Of a stretch of DNA of 64,000 nt, positions 53,275 to 63,043 are shown piece by piece (positions within the stretch are counted from its first letter, which is position 1; each line of letters opens with the position of its first letter). This stretch comes from Litoreibacter roseus (GTDB lineage: Bacteria > Pseudomonadota > Alphaproteobacteria > Rhodobacterales > Rhodobacteraceae): positions 1-64,000 of the forward strand of contig NZ_BLJE01000004.1 in NCBI RefSeq assembly GCF_009811795.1, given 5' to 3'. The notes beneath the pieces are model-generated. The model worked only from the letters and a program-made list of their open reading frames with translations. It was not told where the DNA came from and made no database searches. The position numbers and the translations under genes were made by a program.

Positions 53275-54282
53275 ATGCGCATCAGCGTGGTAATTCCTTG
53301 CTACAGGGTGACAGCCCACGTCATGGGCTTGATCGAGAAAATCGGCCCCTCGGTCGAACGTATCTATGCGGTGGATGACGCATGCCCAGACAACTCAGGC
53401 GATTAAGTCGAGGCGAACACCAAGGATGCGCGGGTTACTGTGATCCGACACGAGGTTAACAAAGGTGTGGGTGGTGCGGTGATAACCGGGTACCGGCAGG
53501 CTTTGGCGGACGGCATGGATATCGTCGTGAAGCCTGATGGCGACGGTCAGATGAACCCCGATCTCATTCCGCTGTTCACGGAACCTATCCTGTCCGGGGA
53601 TGCCGATTACTCCAAGGGAAACCGCTTTTTTTCTGCGCGCGCGGTGCGAGGCATGCCGGGCGTTCGGCTGCTGGGCAATGCGATGCTCAGCTTCATGGCC
53701 AAACTTTCAAGTGGATATTGGAGCATTTTTGATCCGACAAATGGCTACACTGCTATTCATACCCGTGCCGTCGCAGCGCTGGAGCTTGACCGCCTGTCCG
53801 AACGTTATTTCTTTGAAAGCGACATGCTGATCCGGCTTGGTGACTTGCGCGCGGTCGTGCTCGATATTCCCATGCGTGCGGTTTATGCCGACGAAGTCAG
53901 CGGGCTTAAGATCCGCGCGGTTGTGACCGAGTTCCTGGGCAAACATCTTGCCGCGACCTTCAAGAGGATCGTGTACCTCTATTTCTTGCGTGGATTTTCG
54001 CTGGCTTCCCTCAACCTGTTCTTTGGCGGATTGCTTTTGCTGTTTGGCGTAATCTTTGGCGCCGTTGAATGGGGTGCATCGATCCGAAGTGGTGTCCCGG
54101 CGACGACCGGTACTGTGATGATGTCCGTGCTGCCAGTGATCTCTGGCTTACAGATGCTGCTGTTCTTCTTCAGCTACGATATATCCGCCGAGCCGCGCCG
54201 CCGTGTTCAGCGCCAAGCGGTGATCGCCTCGCTCTCTCCGCAATCGCCGGGGCTATTAGCGAATGAGAATGAGTCGAAGTGA
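53275..54282 (+). pseudogene. GT2 glycosyltransferase with one nonsense codon
   Basis: From the ATG at 53275 the frame reads MRISVVIPCYRVTAHVMGLI, then AVDDACPDNSGD, a TAA at 53404-53406 (codon 44), and continues without further damage: VTVIRHEVNKGVGGAVITGY, KPDGDGQMNPDLIPLF (DxD site), and two C-terminal membrane helices. This is a polyprenol-phosphate-hexose synthase-type GT2 (about 335 aa). Apart from the stop the gene looks fresh, so either a recent mutation or a sequencing error. A start at 53440 would lack the nucleotide-binding N-terminus. Confidence 0.75.
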
Positions 54283-54464
54283 TGACCACGCATATTCTTA
54301 CAAACACAGCACTAAATAGAATAGCCAATCCACAGAGCGCTTGTCTTGAGGCGGGCAAAGCTGATTCTGCGATGTTGCCTTGGCATCCGTCGATGCCGTC
54401 TAGTGTGCGCGAGCCAGCACCGCATTCGCGCCGATCGACCTCTTTATCGCCCCTGAGATTATGA
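54282..54464 (+). CDS. Small coupled open frame, uncertain
   Basis: 60 codons between two glycolipid genes. Its ATG overlaps the upstream stop (TGATG) and its stop overlaps the downstream ATG (ATGA), which is the main support. The product (Ser/Pro/Arg-rich toward the end) has no recognised domain. It may be a coupling frame or the eroded remnant of a larger gene. Confidence 0.3.
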   Translation: MTTHILTNTALNRIANPQSACLEAGKADSAMLPWHPSMPSSVREPAPHSRRSTSLSPLRL

Positions 54465-55570
54465 GCGGTAGGCCCCCTGCCGCAATGCGCACAGCCAGTG
54501 ACGTGATGTTGCTTTGGCTAGGGTTTTTCGCTGGATGGACGATCGCCTCCGTACCCCTGACACTGGCCTGTGCTCCGTTTCAAGCACTTTGGATCGCCTT
54601 GGGATCCGGTTTGATCGGTGCGGTAGCGTCACTTTTTATGCTGCGGAGTTCTCTTTCCTCTATCCTTTTGGAACCAGCCGTGCTTTCCGCCAACGCTGAG
54701 GCGCCCCTTCCCGCAATAGCCTATCTGTACATGGCCGTCGTGCAGGCGGGTATCGTCAGTCTTGCTGCGTTGAAATGGAAAATGGTGCTGGCCGAGACAC
54801 GGGTAAGCGGGCAGTCCATTCCGCTTGGTGCTGCTGTCGCGGCGACAGCAAACGGGGCGCTGATCGGGCAGACCATCTCCATTCAGGTCAGCACGCCGAT
54901 TGTCAGGGCTTGGGTTGCGCGCCGCTTTGGTATCAGTGCGCGCGCCGCCGCGGGCACATCGTTATTCGAACAATCCCTAGAGCTTGTGACGCTGGGCATC
55001 GTCGCAACGGCAAGTGTGGTCATGGTTGCGGCGGGTGGCGCTCTTCCGGTGGCGCTAATTGTCGTCTTTGGGCTGATTGTTCTCGTGACGATTGCCATTC
55101 GCCCGATACTTGCAGCGTTGACTAAAGCTTTAGTGCGTGCGGGGACTGTTCTTCCAGCACGTTTAGGGAAATTTACGAAAGTTATCGCGGATGGCCTGTC
55201 ATTGGCGGCAGCTCAAAACAGATCGATTCTGGCGCGCCTAATGAACTTGAGTCTTCTGCGCTATCTGCTTTTGCTTGGGCTCAATTTGGCCATTGTGAAG
55301 ATGATCTTGCCGCAGATCCCTCTGTTGCCGCTGGTTCAAGCCTTTCCGTTGATCTTGCTGGTGTCGTCCCTTCCATTTCTACCGGCTGGGCTAGGTGCAA
55401 CAGAACTCACATGGGCAAGTGTACTCATTCTCAACGGCGCCGACGCTGCGGGTGCTGCGGAAACAGCATTGGCGCTTCGTGTCGTGTCGTTGGCCTCCTT
55501 TTTGCTGGTCTATCCATACTTGGCGTTCAACGAGCGCGTTTCAGCGGTCTTTGCGCGAAATCAGCGGTAA
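54461..55570 (+). CDS. Flippase-like membrane protein (LPG synthase TM region/UPF0104)
   Basis: 369 aa with about eight to nine membrane helices. ANGALIGQTISIQVSTPIVR, FEQSLELVTLGIV and FLPAGLGATELTWASVLIL follow the AglD/YbhN-like flippase family, which moves lipid-linked sugars or aminoacyl lipids. It is downstream of a polyprenol-sugar synthase-type GT2, a common partnership. A second in-frame ATG at 54485 is possible. Confidence 0.75.
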   Translation: MSGRPPAAMRTASDVMLLWLGFFAGWTIASVPLTLACAPFQALWIALGSGLIGAVASLFMLRSSLSSILLEPAVLSANAEAPLPAIAYLYMAVVQAGIVSLAALKWKMVLAETRVSGQSIPLGAAVAATANGALIGQTISIQVSTPIVRAWVARRFGISARAAAGTSLFEQSLELVTLGIVATASVVMVAAGGALPVALIVVFGLIVLVTIAIRPILAALTKALVRAGTVLPARLGKFTKVIADGLSLAAAQNRSILARLMNLSLLRYLLLLGLNLAIVKMILPQIPLLPLVQAFPLILLVSSLPFLPAGLGATELTWASVLILNGADAAGAAETALALRVVSLASFLLVYPYLAFNERVSAVFARNQR

Positions 55571-57047
55571 ATCCCTGAGAACAGGTAAGGGCGATTGGGG
55601 TCAAACTTTGCGCCGCCTCTCGGGTCTCGCATCAGAATATGAGGCGTTTCCCGCCGGTATCCCTTTGCCAGCGGCCCGTGGAGTAAATCCTTCAATGCAT
55701 CAGTCCGATAGCTTTCGATAACCAAATCCGGTCGCCCATCGCCTTGCAGCGCGGTTGGCAAATCTCCATCCTCACCTTCCGCCATAGTTCGGCGGACACG
55801 TTCCGCATCAAGCCACAGCCGCGGCTCCATCCGGCGAGGTGGTACCATTCCAATGCCATCGAAATAGGTGTCGCCCGAAGCCAGCAAGGCCTCTGCAGTC
55901 TGAACTGTCGCTAACTGGTCGCGATTGTCATGCCGACGTAGCGGATATTTTTGGCCGCGCTTGGGATCGCCACTGCCGCAACAAGCGCTGCAGGGATGAC
56001 GAGGCTGCCACCCGCGCGGCTGATAATCTTCATCAAGCTATGCGCGCCATAGGGGGCAAGGAAGGGCAGAACCATCGTGAAAACGTAGGGCCACGTCTGG
56101 TTGTGAAAGAAGACAAAGAGTGTCAGCAGGATCGTGTGAACGAGATAAACCCGGGGCGCACCGTCCATTCGGAATATACGTGCGGCGATCAAAAGCAGGC
56201 CTACAGCCATCAAGCCCCAACCAACGAGATTTCGCGTGAACGTCTGCAACACAAAAGTGCTTAGGCCTTCGTAGAAGTTTCCGCCGTTCACCGCCAGGCC
56301 AAGGGGACCTGTAACGAGGGCATGTAGAACATCGCCGGCTTGAGCGCCCCCAAACCCTATGCAGTAGATCGCCAAGGCCAACGCCCATCCGATGACAAGC
56401 AACCCACCGCGTTTGATGCCTTTCAAGATGTCGCGCGCCAACAAGGCATCTGTGACGAGACCTGCGCCGAGCGCGACATTGAAGTAGACCGATTTTTGGG
56501 TGGTTACAAAGGCGAAGCCGCTCAGGAGTCCTGCGATCAGCAGTGCTCGGGTTCGGTCCGTACGATCTGACATCACCGCCAGCACTGCGCATGCCGCAAG
56601 AAGTATGGCCAGCGGTTCAGACCGTAGTCGAAAGCCTCTCTCGATGAAGGTGGAAATGCTTAGTAAAAGCGCGACAGCAACAAGGGCGGTCAGCCTGTCT
56701 TGGCCTAAGGCGCGGGCCATTCGGTAGGTGATGTAAACAAGCGCGATCGCAAGTGCGGCCATTGTGAGCCGCCCAATGATTAGCATGGATGTCGCATCCC
56801 AGCCTATTGCATGGGCAATCTCGAAAAATAGTACATATCCTACCGCCTTGGCCGACCAAATCGTCTCGAATGTCCCCGCAAAGAGCCAAACCGGCTGTGT
56901 GAAATGCCAGAATTCGTCCATGACGAAGCGTGTGTTGACCGCGAAGAAAATTAGAACTGCCAACTTGAGTGCGATGTAAATCCAGAGGGCGCGCAAGGCC
57001 GTCCCAGGCTTTGCTGCCGTGTGGCACGTGGCCGTCTGCATGCTCAT
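55561..57047 (-). pseudogene. GT39-like membrane glycosyltransferase, frameshifted
   Basis: The first 378 codons (55911-57047) encode a multi-helix ArnT/PMT-like enzyme with an acidic first loop (RFVMDEFWHFTQPVW). The frame ends at ATS, stop. Shifting frame near 55930 continues sensibly as DQLATVQTAEALLASGDTYF, then DGIGMVPPRRMEPRLW to a stop at 55561. The intact gene would be about 490 aa; one base is gained or lost. Such enzymes add sugars from polyprenol phosphate. Confidence 0.75.
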
Positions 57048-58057
57048 CTCATTGTATCCGGTACTGAAGCCTTTATCGGTGCTGGCGTAAACCGGCCCCG
57101 CAGAGCCAGTCGCATGCGGGGCATCAGGCGTGCGCGCAACTGAGACTTTGACAGAAACTCCGGTAGATTTAATCCGAGGCTTAACATTTTCAGTATTGCA
57201 GGAAGCAGCTTGTTTTTTTGTCCCGTCAGTGCCGCTGCCAGAGCGAGGTTTATTTCGATAGAGACGTTTGCAAGTCGCTGAACATGCGCGCGGGAGTCCC
57301 GAGGTAGGCGTGATGCGTGTGTTTGACCGGGCGCTGCGAGCTGGGCTCTTAGATCGGTTTTGTCACGCGCCCCTGTCACGGTCAGCGAACCGGCGTGAAT
57401 GCGAAATGATGCGGCCTCAGTCGGGTTCCAGTATATCCCTTTGTCCGCCAGACGGAGCCATAGGTCCCAGTCCGCTGTGTACCACAATGATGTATCGAGA
57501 CCCATTTCCATGACCGCAGACCTGCGCATCATCGCAGCAGGTAGCGCGACGGTATTTTGGACGAACAGCGTCGAAAGTGCCTCTTCTGAAGTCACGCGCC
57601 GGGTGTTTCGCCCAAAGGGTGGCGCCATACGACCCAATCGACGGCCGGAGAGATCGATCAGCGATCCCGCGTGCAACCACAGGTCTACGCTGTCGTCGGC
57701 CTCGGCCATAGCTTTTAAGATGGCTGTTCGGTCCGGAGTCCAGACATCGTCCTGATGCAACATCGTGACCAGATCCGCCTGCGCTTCGGCGAAACCCAAA
57801 TTCGTATTTTCAGTCCAGCCACTGCTGTGCGGGTTGTCGATGATGCGCAATGGAAACCGCTGCGACGCTCGCTCAAGCAGTGAGCGGCTATTGTCGGCTG
57901 AGCCTTGGTTGATGGCCAAGATTTCCAGACCCTCGGTCTGACCTTCGAGGGATGCAAGCGTGTCTGGAAGTGTCTCAGCACCGTTGTAAATGGGCATGAT
58001 CACCGAAAGCCATGGCTTCGGGCTCGCGCCTTGCGACTTGTCAGGTGCTGCAGACAT
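57044..58057 (-). CDS. GT2-family glycosyltransferase
   Basis: 337 aa. GT-A fold: LSVIMPIYNGAETLPDTLAS at the N-terminus, LHQDDVWTPDR as the DxD region, and TADWDLWLRLADKGIYW as the catalytic ED-like region. No membrane segments. The stop overlaps the start of the next gene (ATGA). It probably adds a sugar during capsule, exopolysaccharide or O-antigen synthesis. Confidence 0.85.
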   Translation of the reverse strand: MSAAPDKSQGASPKPWLSVIMPIYNGAETLPDTLASLEGQTEGLEILAINQGSADNSRSLLERASQRFPLRIIDNPHSSGWTENTNLGFAEAQADLVTMLHQDDVWTPDRTAILKAMAEADDSVDLWLHAGSLIDLSGRRLGRMAPPFGRNTRRVTSEEALSTLFVQNTVALPAAMMRRSAVMEMGLDTSLWYTADWDLWLRLADKGIYWNPTEAASFRIHAGSLTVTGARDKTDLRAQLAAPGQTHASRLPRDSRAHVQRLANVSIEINLALAAALTGQKNKLLPAILKMLSLGLNLPEFLSKSQLRARLMPRMRLALRGRFTPAPIKASVPDTMR

Positions 58058-58068
58058 GTCCCGTCCGT

Positions 58069-59140
58069 TCAGACCGGTGAATGGTTCAACCTGTTCCCAG
58101 TTACGATCGACAACAGAAAGCCAGTGAATACGATTTGTACGCCCATAACAACTGCTGTGAAGGCGGCAATCAGAGGACGTATCGCGTCAAGCGAGCCGAA
58201 ATCAGATGAAATCCAGCCACCTGCAATTGTAGCCGCCCAGACCAAACCAAGCAACGCGACCCCTGTGCCGCTTAGCAGCCAATGGTGAAGCGCCGAATTC
58301 TTTAAGAACGCGCCCAACAGACCATCGGCCAAACGGATCCCGTCCCTGAACGCCTGAGCGAAGGCAATCAAGCCCAAACAGGCGATCTGCACCGAGAGGA
58401 TTAGGAACGCGCTTGCCGCAACGGCCCAGTGATCGCCGATGGAGAAGCCTGCGAATTCCACCATTCCGCCGCCTAGGATCAACGCGGTCAGAACCGAAAG
58501 TCCGGCCAGGAAAAGTGCAGCGGCGGGTGCGAAAAATAATGGCGCGGGGCACAACATCAGCATGAAAAAGAGATGCCGGAACCCATCACGCCATGGATTG
58601 AGATGTGGCGCGTGCCCGCGCTTATCGGGGGAAAGCGTCACCGGCAGTTCAGCGATGTCGAGCTTCATGATCGCTGCCTTCAGCACCATCTCGGACGCGA
58701 ACTCCATCCCTGTCGACGTCAGTTGCATCCGTGTAAAGGCATCGCGGGTCAGCGCGCGCAGGCCGCAATGGGCATCGTTTACATTGGTTTTGACGAGGGA
58801 GCGTAGGATGGCAGACAGAGCCGGGTTGCCGATGTAGCGGTTTTTCCACGGCATCGCACCGTCCCGAATTTCGCCCTTAAACCGCGACCCCATACAAAGA
58901 TCCGCGCCGTTCACCAACTCGGCCACCATCGGAACACTCTCGACGAAATCATAGGAACAATCGCTGTCGCCCATCACCAGATATTTGCCGCGTGCCGCTT
59001 GAAAGCCGCCAATCAGTGCGGCCCCATATCCGCGCTCCGGAATATCAACCACCCGCGCGCCGCCTGCTCGGACGATCTCTTGGCTTCCATCGGTCGAGCC
59101 GTTGTCCGCGACGATGATTTCACCTGAAAGCCCATGATCC
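58069..59140 (-). pseudogene. Polyprenol-sugar synthase-type GT2, 5' end cut off
   Basis: The frame stays homologous back to about 59140: GLSGEIIVADNGSTDGSQEI, then VVDIPERGYGAALIGGFQAA, VMGDSDCSYDF (DxD), SRFKGEIRDGAMPWKNRYIG, NDAHCGLRALTRDAF, and four C-terminal membrane helices. The expected first 30 or so residues (VIPxYNE region) are missing and replaced by an IS3-type remnant. The missing piece is not on the other side of the remnant. An internal ATG (59052) could still give a shortened product. Confidence 0.75.
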
Positions 59141-59190
59141 TCCCCCTCTGAAGTGGTCCTCCGCTATGTTTAGGCAACCGGAGGATACAC

Positions 59191-59469
59191 ATGACAGACA
59201 AGCGACCGAAGCCCGAAGAGATTGTCACGAAATTACGGCAGGTTGTGGTTCTGACGGGGCAAGGGATGCCGCGTTTGGATGCGATCCGGCAGATTGGTGT
59301 CACTGAACAGACGTTCTACCGCTGGAAGAAGAAATACGGTGGAATGGGCACGGACCAATTGAAGGAACTGAAGCGCATGCAACAAGAAAACGAACGACTG
59401 GGCAGGGCCGTGTCCGATCTAACCTTGGACAAGTTGATCTTGGCGGAAGCAGCAAAGGGAAACTTCTAA
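59191..59469 (+). CDS. IS3-family OrfA
   Basis: 92 aa. Helix-turn-helix of the transposase_8 type (KPEEIVTKLRQVVVLTGQGM, then IGVTEQTFYRWKKKYGGM) and a C-terminal leucine zipper (LKRMQQENERLGRAVSDLTL). It appears complete, but the partner frame is broken. Confidence 0.85.
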   Translation: MTDKRPKPEEIVTKLRQVVVLTGQGMPRLDAIRQIGVTEQTFYRWKKKYGGMGTDQLKELKRMQQENERLGRAVSDLTLDKLILAEAAKGNF

Positions 59470-59517
59470 GCCCCGCTCGTCGCCGTACCTGCATTGATCG
59501 TGTTCGTGCTGGGCTGA

Positions 59518-59907
59518 ATGTCTCGGAACGCCGCGCTGCTGAGAGATGCTGGCTGGCATGTCAACGACAAGCGGGTCGAAAGACTGTGGCGAAGAGAGGG
59601 GCTGAAAGTGCCGATGAAGAAACCGAAGAAAGGGCGGCTTTGGCTGAACGATGGGTCATGTGTCCGGCTACGGCCTGAGTATCGCAACCATGTCTGGTCT
59701 TATGACTTCGTGCATTGCCGGACCGATGACGGAAGGGCATTCCGGACATTAAACATCATCGACGAGCACAGCCGAGAATGCCTGTCCATTCGGGTGGATC
59801 GCAAGCTGAACTCAGGCAATGTCATCGATGCCTTGAGCGACCTGTTTATCCTGCGCGGTGTGCCGTCGTTCATTCGTTCTGACAATGGCCCAGAGTTTGT
59901 TGCCTAG
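59518..59907 (+). pseudogene. IS3-family OrfB, deleted and truncated
   Basis: The start of OrfB (CIDRVRAGLNVSERRA) is readable in another frame at about 59490-59535, then jumps to LLRDAGWHVNDKRVERLWRR, losing about 35 codons. The DDE core begins (HVWSYDFVHCRTDDG, first Asp; IRSDNGPEFVA, second Asp) and stops at 59907, before the catalytic Glu. Confidence 0.85.
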
Positions 59908-59972
59908 GCTGTATTCTAGTGCTCACTCGATTTATTGATGATTGCTCTTCGTCGGTGTGTGTTGAAATCCTG

Positions 59973-61205
59973 TCAGCTCAGACTGGAAATCTTCCGGAGA
60001 AGTACGGAACGGGCAGAGAGCCAGCTGAAGTTCTGCGCCGACACGAGGGCATTATACCGCATTTCTGCAAGCTCGTGGTTGGAGGTGTCGGTCGCGCGCC
60101 TCAGTGATTTCGCCAAACCATTGGCGTCATCCGGATCGTAGAGAAATCCATTGACACCATCCTTAATCAGGTCGGGCAGATTTCCGAGCGCTGGTGCGAC
60201 GACGGGCAAAGCAAAAGAGAGCGCAAGCATCGCAGACCCAGAGGTCAACGCCTGCTTGTATGGGACAACCATAAAGTCGGAGGCGTTCATGTAGTTCTGG
60301 ATCTCCCAATCAGCAATCCAGCCGTCGTACGATATCAGATTTGTGCTAGTGGTAGAAAGTTCACCAAGCATCCCGGCGTCCGCTACTGTCTTCCTACCCG
60401 CAAGCAAAAGCACGCAGTCTCGCCCGTCTTCTGCGAGGCGATCAACCTGGCTTACCAACGCATCAAGACCTTTATAGCGTCTGATAAGGCCAAGATTGAG
60501 AAAAACTGTTGTAGAGTTTTTCAATCCGAGCTTTCCCCGCGCCACATCTTGGGAAACCGCATCGGGGTAAACGCCTATGTAATTTCCATGCTCGATTGTG
60601 TGAATATTGTCAGTCGGGGACATGCTCTGCAGAGCGATAGCTTCTTTGGCAGCTTCAGAGTGCACGAACACGGCGTGAGACAATTCCAGAAGTTTCAGAC
60701 GTAAGTCAGTCTCGATCGCGGCGTCCGGCGTATCGTGTTCCATCAGGTTGTGCACTGTCCAGAACAGGAGTCCTCCAAGATCGCGAAACGTCGCGCATTT
60801 CTTGATAAACTGCTGACAGTTTGTTCCATAGTCTGGGCTGGTTTCACTAGGCTCTAGAAAATTGAGCCAATGGACATGGAACACGACCGTCTCGTTCTCG
60901 CTCGACTTCAACTGATCCAAAGCTGCGTCGATTGTCCCTGCGGAATGGTCGAACCATTCGTTTGGATGGCCATAAAACAAACGTTGATAAGGATTGGTAT
61001 AGCTTGGCCAGTACAGGAGCTTTACAGTCTTGTCGCCGATCAGACCCCGAAGCTTGGTGGTGTATTGTGCCGTTTCCGGCACGGGGGAAGGTGCGGTCCT
61101 AGCGGCTTGTTCCGCTTTTTTTCTTTCCCGGGCTATTTTTTTTTGGTGACGCTTTGGAAGAAACAGCGCTTCCAGGCGAGAACTCAACGAATTCATATCG
61201 GACAT
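59973..61205 (-). CDS. GT4-type glycosyltransferase
   Basis: 410 aa. The C-terminal half is a GT-B glycosyltransferase group 1 domain: FLNLGLIRRYKGLDALVSQV, LLLAGRKT, VVPYKQALTSGSAMLALSFA, and NLPDLIKDGVNGFLYDPDD. The N-terminal half has YGHPNEWFDHS and HVHWLNFLEP. I chose the ATG at 61205 (MSDMNSL) because the longer frame runs into the upstream gene. Probably works in exopolysaccharide assembly with its neighbours. Confidence 0.85.
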   Translation of the reverse strand: MSDMNSLSSRLEALFLPKRHQKKIARERKKAEQAARTAPSPVPETAQYTTKLRGLIGDKTVKLLYWPSYTNPYQRLFYGHPNEWFDHSAGTIDAALDQLKSSENETVVFHVHWLNFLEPSETSPDYGTNCQQFIKKCATFRDLGGLLFWTVHNLMEHDTPDAAIETDLRLKLLELSHAVFVHSEAAKEAIALQSMSPTDNIHTIEHGNYIGVYPDAVSQDVARGKLGLKNSTTVFLNLGLIRRYKGLDALVSQVDRLAEDGRDCVLLLAGRKTVADAGMLGELSTTSTNLISYDGWIADWEIQNYMNASDFMVVPYKQALTSGSAMLALSFALPVVAPALGNLPDLIKDGVNGFLYDPDDANGLAKSLRRATDTSNHELAEMRYNALVSAQNFSWLSARSVLLRKISSLS

Positions 61206-61290
61206 CTTTACACCTTGATCCCCGTCCCGGGTTTTGATGGCCAGCGGGTTATACATCAGGCTGGCAAAGTGAATTTCGAAAGCGTCAGAG

Positions 61291-62112
61291 TCAACGACTG
61301 CGAAACACTTTCCTGAGTTCTCTGCGGATCTTCTGGGACAGTTTCCTCTTTCTCTTGCCCACGCTGACACGCGGAAAAGACGAAAGAACAGATGATCGGG
61401 ATCGGCCGCCAAGAAGCTCACTTTCGACATCAGGCGACAGCAGCGATGGTCCGGTCTGAAGCTGGTTCATAGCAAGTTCGTGGTCGGAGCGTTTTCTTTC
61501 GCGAGGTCCGGTGAAATGAAGAAGAAATACCTCTTCTTTGTGATTCTCTAAATCTGCAATGCGGCTGTTGAAGCTTGTATAGTCGTGCAAAGCAGCCGCG
61601 TCTTTGAAACGGGCATCTTCATGCAACAGATAAACAATTGCGTCCTGATCGCCTTTCGTAAACATACCCAAGTCTTCACGCCACCATTCCTCAACGCGCT
61701 CCAAAGACGTATCAATCACTGCGTTCGCAAATTCCGCACCAGCGGCACCGCCTCGGATAAGAAATTGACCTGAGCTGAGATAGGTGAAAATCTTTTTGTT
61801 TGTCGGGCTTCTACAAAATGTGACAAGTTTGCCTTCGTCCGGAATAAGCGATGTCAGATCACGGTCTTGTTGGATGAAGAATGCATCGTCGTCGATCCAG
61901 AATACATAGTCGAAGATTTTTATGTAGTGCAGAACGAAGAAGAATTTCGTCATGTACGGATTAGTAGCACCTGTTGGCCAATCACAGTTGATGTGGGTGT
62001 ACCCGTGCCTCTTCGCGTACGCGCGGTGGTTCCAACTTGAGAGGAATTCGCTGGGCGGAAAGCGACCGGATAAGATGCATAGGCGGGACGGGTCTGACAG
62101 AATTTCGCTCAC
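61291..62112 (-). CDS. GT34-like glycosyltransferase (GMA12/MNN10 type)
   Basis: 273 aa. YAKRHGYTHINCDW, then the nucleotide-sugar DxD in FWIDDDAFF, and the acceptor-site pattern FTKGDQDAIVYLLHED. This is the fold of galactosyl/xylosyl transferases of the GMA12/MNN10 family. A basic tail (KRKRKLSQKIRREL) ends the protein. Start overlaps the stop of the pyruvyl transferase gene (ATGA). Confidence 0.75.
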   Translation of the reverse strand: MSEILSDPSRLCILSGRFPPSEFLSSWNHRAYAKRHGYTHINCDWPTGATNPYMTKFFFVLHYIKIFDYVFWIDDDAFFIQQDRDLTSLIPDEGKLVTFCRSPTNKKIFTYLSSGQFLIRGGAAGAEFANAVIDTSLERVEEWWREDLGMFTKGDQDAIVYLLHEDARFKDAAALHDYTSFNSRIADLENHKEEVFLLHFTGPRERKRSDHELAMNQLQTGPSLLSPDVESELLGGRSRSSVLSSFPRVSVGKRKRKLSQKIRRELRKVFRSR

Positions 62113-62945
62113 AGAAGGATCCCTTTCTCCCGCAAGGTCGCTTCAGCCGGGAAAGAAATAGTGTCGATATCCAGAGTCAGCGACGCCGGTGAATTCGGTG
62201 CGGTCGCAAAATCAGCATCAATAATCGAGTCCAGCATGACTGGTTTGCCCAGCCCCACTGCCAAGTAGTAATCTTCGTATTTCAACAGCGGCTCTTCTGT
62301 TGCCGGCTTTATCAAGACGACTGGCCGATCCAGCGCGTGGGCAAAGACTGCTCCGTGCAGCGACGACGTGTAAATTAGTTCTGACTTTTGAATGCTCTTT
62401 CCAACGGAAAGTGGGTCATCGTCGATGTCGATAATCTTCATTCCGGCGGGCATCAGCTTTCGGATTTCTTCGCGCTCCCTGTAATGAGGAATGAACGAGA
62501 CCCGTCCGGGTTTTGCTTTCGCCGGTTTGAGCATTTTGGCAATCAGCAGCCCAGGATCCGCCAGCCACGCCACTCGCGACACGTCAAAACCTGCCGCCTT
62601 GTAGGCATCAAACGAAATGGGGCCGCGTAGTCCATGAACCATGACATCCGGCGCATGCTTAGACGGAAGCTCTGTTGTTTTGCAACCGATCCCCGAGAGT
62701 ACGTCACCGGGCTGAAGTTTGTGACCAATCGAACCAACGCACAGAATGCGCGGACCGTCTTTCACATTAACCGGGTTGGCTCCTGGGTAGAAGTACGAGA
62801 CAAGGTTTCGGGCGAAGATGTCGCCAGCATTGCCGATAGCAAAGTCTTTCCAAGCTGACTTGCGCTTCTTTACGTATTTGTCCCAAAAGAGCTTGCGGCG
62901 GCCCTTTACACGATCATGCCAATAAAAGGTGCGAACATCTGTCAT
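62109..62945 (-). CDS. Polysaccharide pyruvyl transferase family protein
   Basis: 278 aa. NAGDIFARNLVSYFYPG, LCVGSIGHKLQPGDVLSGIG, VHGLRGPISFDAYKAAG and the distal YTSSLHGAVFAHALDRPV are typical of the ExoV/PssK/CsaB family, which transfers pyruvate ketals to sugars. It would add acidic pyruvate groups to the polysaccharide built by this cluster. Confidence 0.85.
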   Translation of the reverse strand: MTDVRTFYWHDRVKGRRKLFWDKYVKKRKSAWKDFAIGNAGDIFARNLVSYFYPGANPVNVKDGPRILCVGSIGHKLQPGDVLSGIGCKTTELPSKHAPDVMVHGLRGPISFDAYKAAGFDVSRVAWLADPGLLIAKMLKPAKAKPGRVSFIPHYREREEIRKLMPAGMKIIDIDDDPLSVGKSIQKSELIYTSSLHGAVFAHALDRPVVLIKPATEEPLLKYEDYYLAVGLGKPVMLDSIIDADFATAPNSPASLTLDIDTISFPAEATLREKGILL

Positions 62946-63043
62946 CTTAGACCTTGAGCCCTTTCATACATTGTACGACTTTACCGCTTGAGATGACCTA
63001 CAGCTTAAAGGTGTAAGTCGCAATCGCCTGCTAGATCTGAAGG

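Larger units (their letters stand above)
59148..59907 (+). mobile_element. IS3-family element remnant
   Basis: The left end looks like TGAAGTGGTCCTCC near 59149, followed by OrfA and a damaged OrfB. OrfB has an internal deletion and loses its C-terminus at 59907, so the right end of the element is gone. The element interrupts a glycosyltransferase gene at its left. Confidence 0.75.

Noticed and set aside
53404-53406. Recoding or programmed read-through at the TAA in the GT2 gene
   Set aside because: No slippery run or downstream structure is evident, and TAA is the least likely codon for read-through.
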